From contig JAPPKQ010000272.1 in the NCBI GenBank assembly GCA_028819945.1, forward strand, positions 1-13,793: 13,793 bases of DNA. The letters run 5' to 3'. The DNA comes from a bacterium (GTDB taxonomy: Bacteria > Actinomycetota > Acidimicrobiia > Acidimicrobiales > CATQHL01). Shown here in pieces: positions 13,110 to 13,793 of this stretch; position 1 is the first letter of the stretch, and every line of letters starts with the position of its first letter. A program made the translations under genes and the position numbers. Below the pieces are notes generated by a model. The model was not told the origin of the DNA. It did no database searches and saw only the letters and a program-made list of their open reading frames with translations.

Positions 13110-13793
13110 CTACGCGGTCGGCTGGATCTCCCCCGGTCGCACCGAGCGGTTCTCGGCCGCGGACAGATAAGCCGCCTGCACGAGGCGCAGGGTGTTGAGG
13201 TTGTCGCGGCCGCTGGTGGGGGGCTCGGTGTCGTCGTCGATGGCGCCCATCAGCGAGGAGATCGGCCCGACGAAACCCTCGGGGATCCAGCGTCCCGGAA
13301 GCTCGGTCTCGAAACCGCCGGCCGGGTCGTCGTGCGCCGACCAGCGCACCGTGTCGGCGCGCCCGTGGGGGTAGTCGTAGGAGAGCCCCATGGTGCCCGA
13401 GGCGACTCCCTCGGTGCCCAGGACGCGCACCCGTCCGAACACGTCGTCGCTCCGGTCGTTGTGGTCGACGGCCACGAAGGCCTGCAACCCGGAGGCGTAG
13501 TCGAGGACGGTGACCGTCTGCGTCTCCGCGCTCGGCGCCTGCGCCGGCTGACGGGTGTGTCGACTCGTGACCCACTCCGGCTCGCCCTGCGCCCCGAGCA
13601 GGAAACGCAGGCCGTCGAGGTAGTGGATGCTGTGGTACATGACCTCCAGCCGGGGCACGTCCATCAGCCAGGGCCACAGCTCCCACGGATTCACCTGGGA
13701 CTCGTGTACTAAGGCGGCGGTGGGCGTGCCGATCCGGCCCTGTGCGATTAGCGTGTGCATCGCCCGCACGACCGGGCTCCAGCGGTACTGCTG
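13110..13793 (-). CDS. Gfo/Idh/MocA family NAD(P)-dependent oxidoreductase, 5' part cut by window
   Basis: Only the C-terminal 227 residues are present; the reading frame continues through the window edge (it opens QQYRWSPVVRAMHTLIAQGR), so the Rossmann NAD(P)-binding domain lies outside. The YRWSP-x-x-RAM segment and following ALVHESQVNP match the start of the C-terminal domain of this family. YHSIHYLDGLRFLLG then carries the H-x3-D-like arrangement typical of its active-site helix (His followed by Asp in SIHYLD). The tail NLNTLRLVQAAYLSAAENRS is a classic family ending. Substrates in this family are sugars, inositols and related polyols, oxidised or reduced at a hydroxyl; which one cannot be told here. 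It converges on the TauE-like gene. Confidence 0.9.
   Translation of the reverse strand, partial: QQYRWSPVVRAMHTLIAQGRIGTPTAALVHESQVNPWELWPWLMDVPRLEVMYHSIHYLDGLRFLLGAQGEPEWVTSRHTRQPAQAPSAETQTVTVLDYASGLQAFVAVDHNDRSDDVFGRVRVLGTEGVASGTMGLSYDYPHGRADTVRWSAHDDPAGGFETELPGRWIPEGFVGPISSLMGAIDDDTEPPTSGRDNLNTLRLVQAAYLSAAENRSVRPGEIQPTA

Overview
The window reads as chromosomal DNA from a high-GC actinobacterium. The overall base composition, the dense gene packing, the GTG starts, and a mix of strong Shine-Dalgarno sites with starts that have none all fit. A member of the Acidimicrobiia is my tentative guess, from the gene mix only; no rRNA or marker gene is present to settle it. Both ends cut a gene (an MFS transporter at the left, a Gfo/Idh/MocA oxidoreductase at the right).

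Region A (1-4190) looks like a small-molecule catabolic module built around a divergent promoter. On the minus strand an alpha/beta hydrolase is followed by a DHA2-type MFS transporter. On the plus strand a second alpha/beta hydrolase of the same length is followed by a PuuE-like member of the polysaccharide deacetylase family. A 23-bp interrupted palindrome lies between the two divergent starts and is the likely shared operator. Both hydrolases carry His instead of Ser at the nucleophile elbow, which is the oddest enzymatic feature here.

Region B (4313-4975) is a minus-strand SLT-type lytic transglycosylase lipoprotein, possibly made from a leaderless mRNA.

Region C (5034-9532) is a mobile or defence-like block on the minus strand. 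It has a VapBC toxin-antitoxin pair, a structured AT-richer intergenic stretch holding the relic of a second vapB 3' end, and a 1162-residue single-chain nuclease plus adenine-methyltransferase resembling Type ISP/IIG restriction-modification enzymes but with no visible helicase. That gene is mosaic in composition.

Region D (9533-10782) has a non-coding repeat zone (an exact 23-bp-period tandem array of small hairpins, then a REP-like hairpin), a coupled pair made of a small unknown protein and a two-CBS-domain protein, and a second REP-like hairpin.

Region E (10783-13793) has a carotenoid cleavage oxygenase family enzyme (minus), a divergent TauE/SafE permease (plus) and the oxidoreductase (minus, partial). 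I see no rRNA, tRNA, CRISPR array, transposase or integrase.
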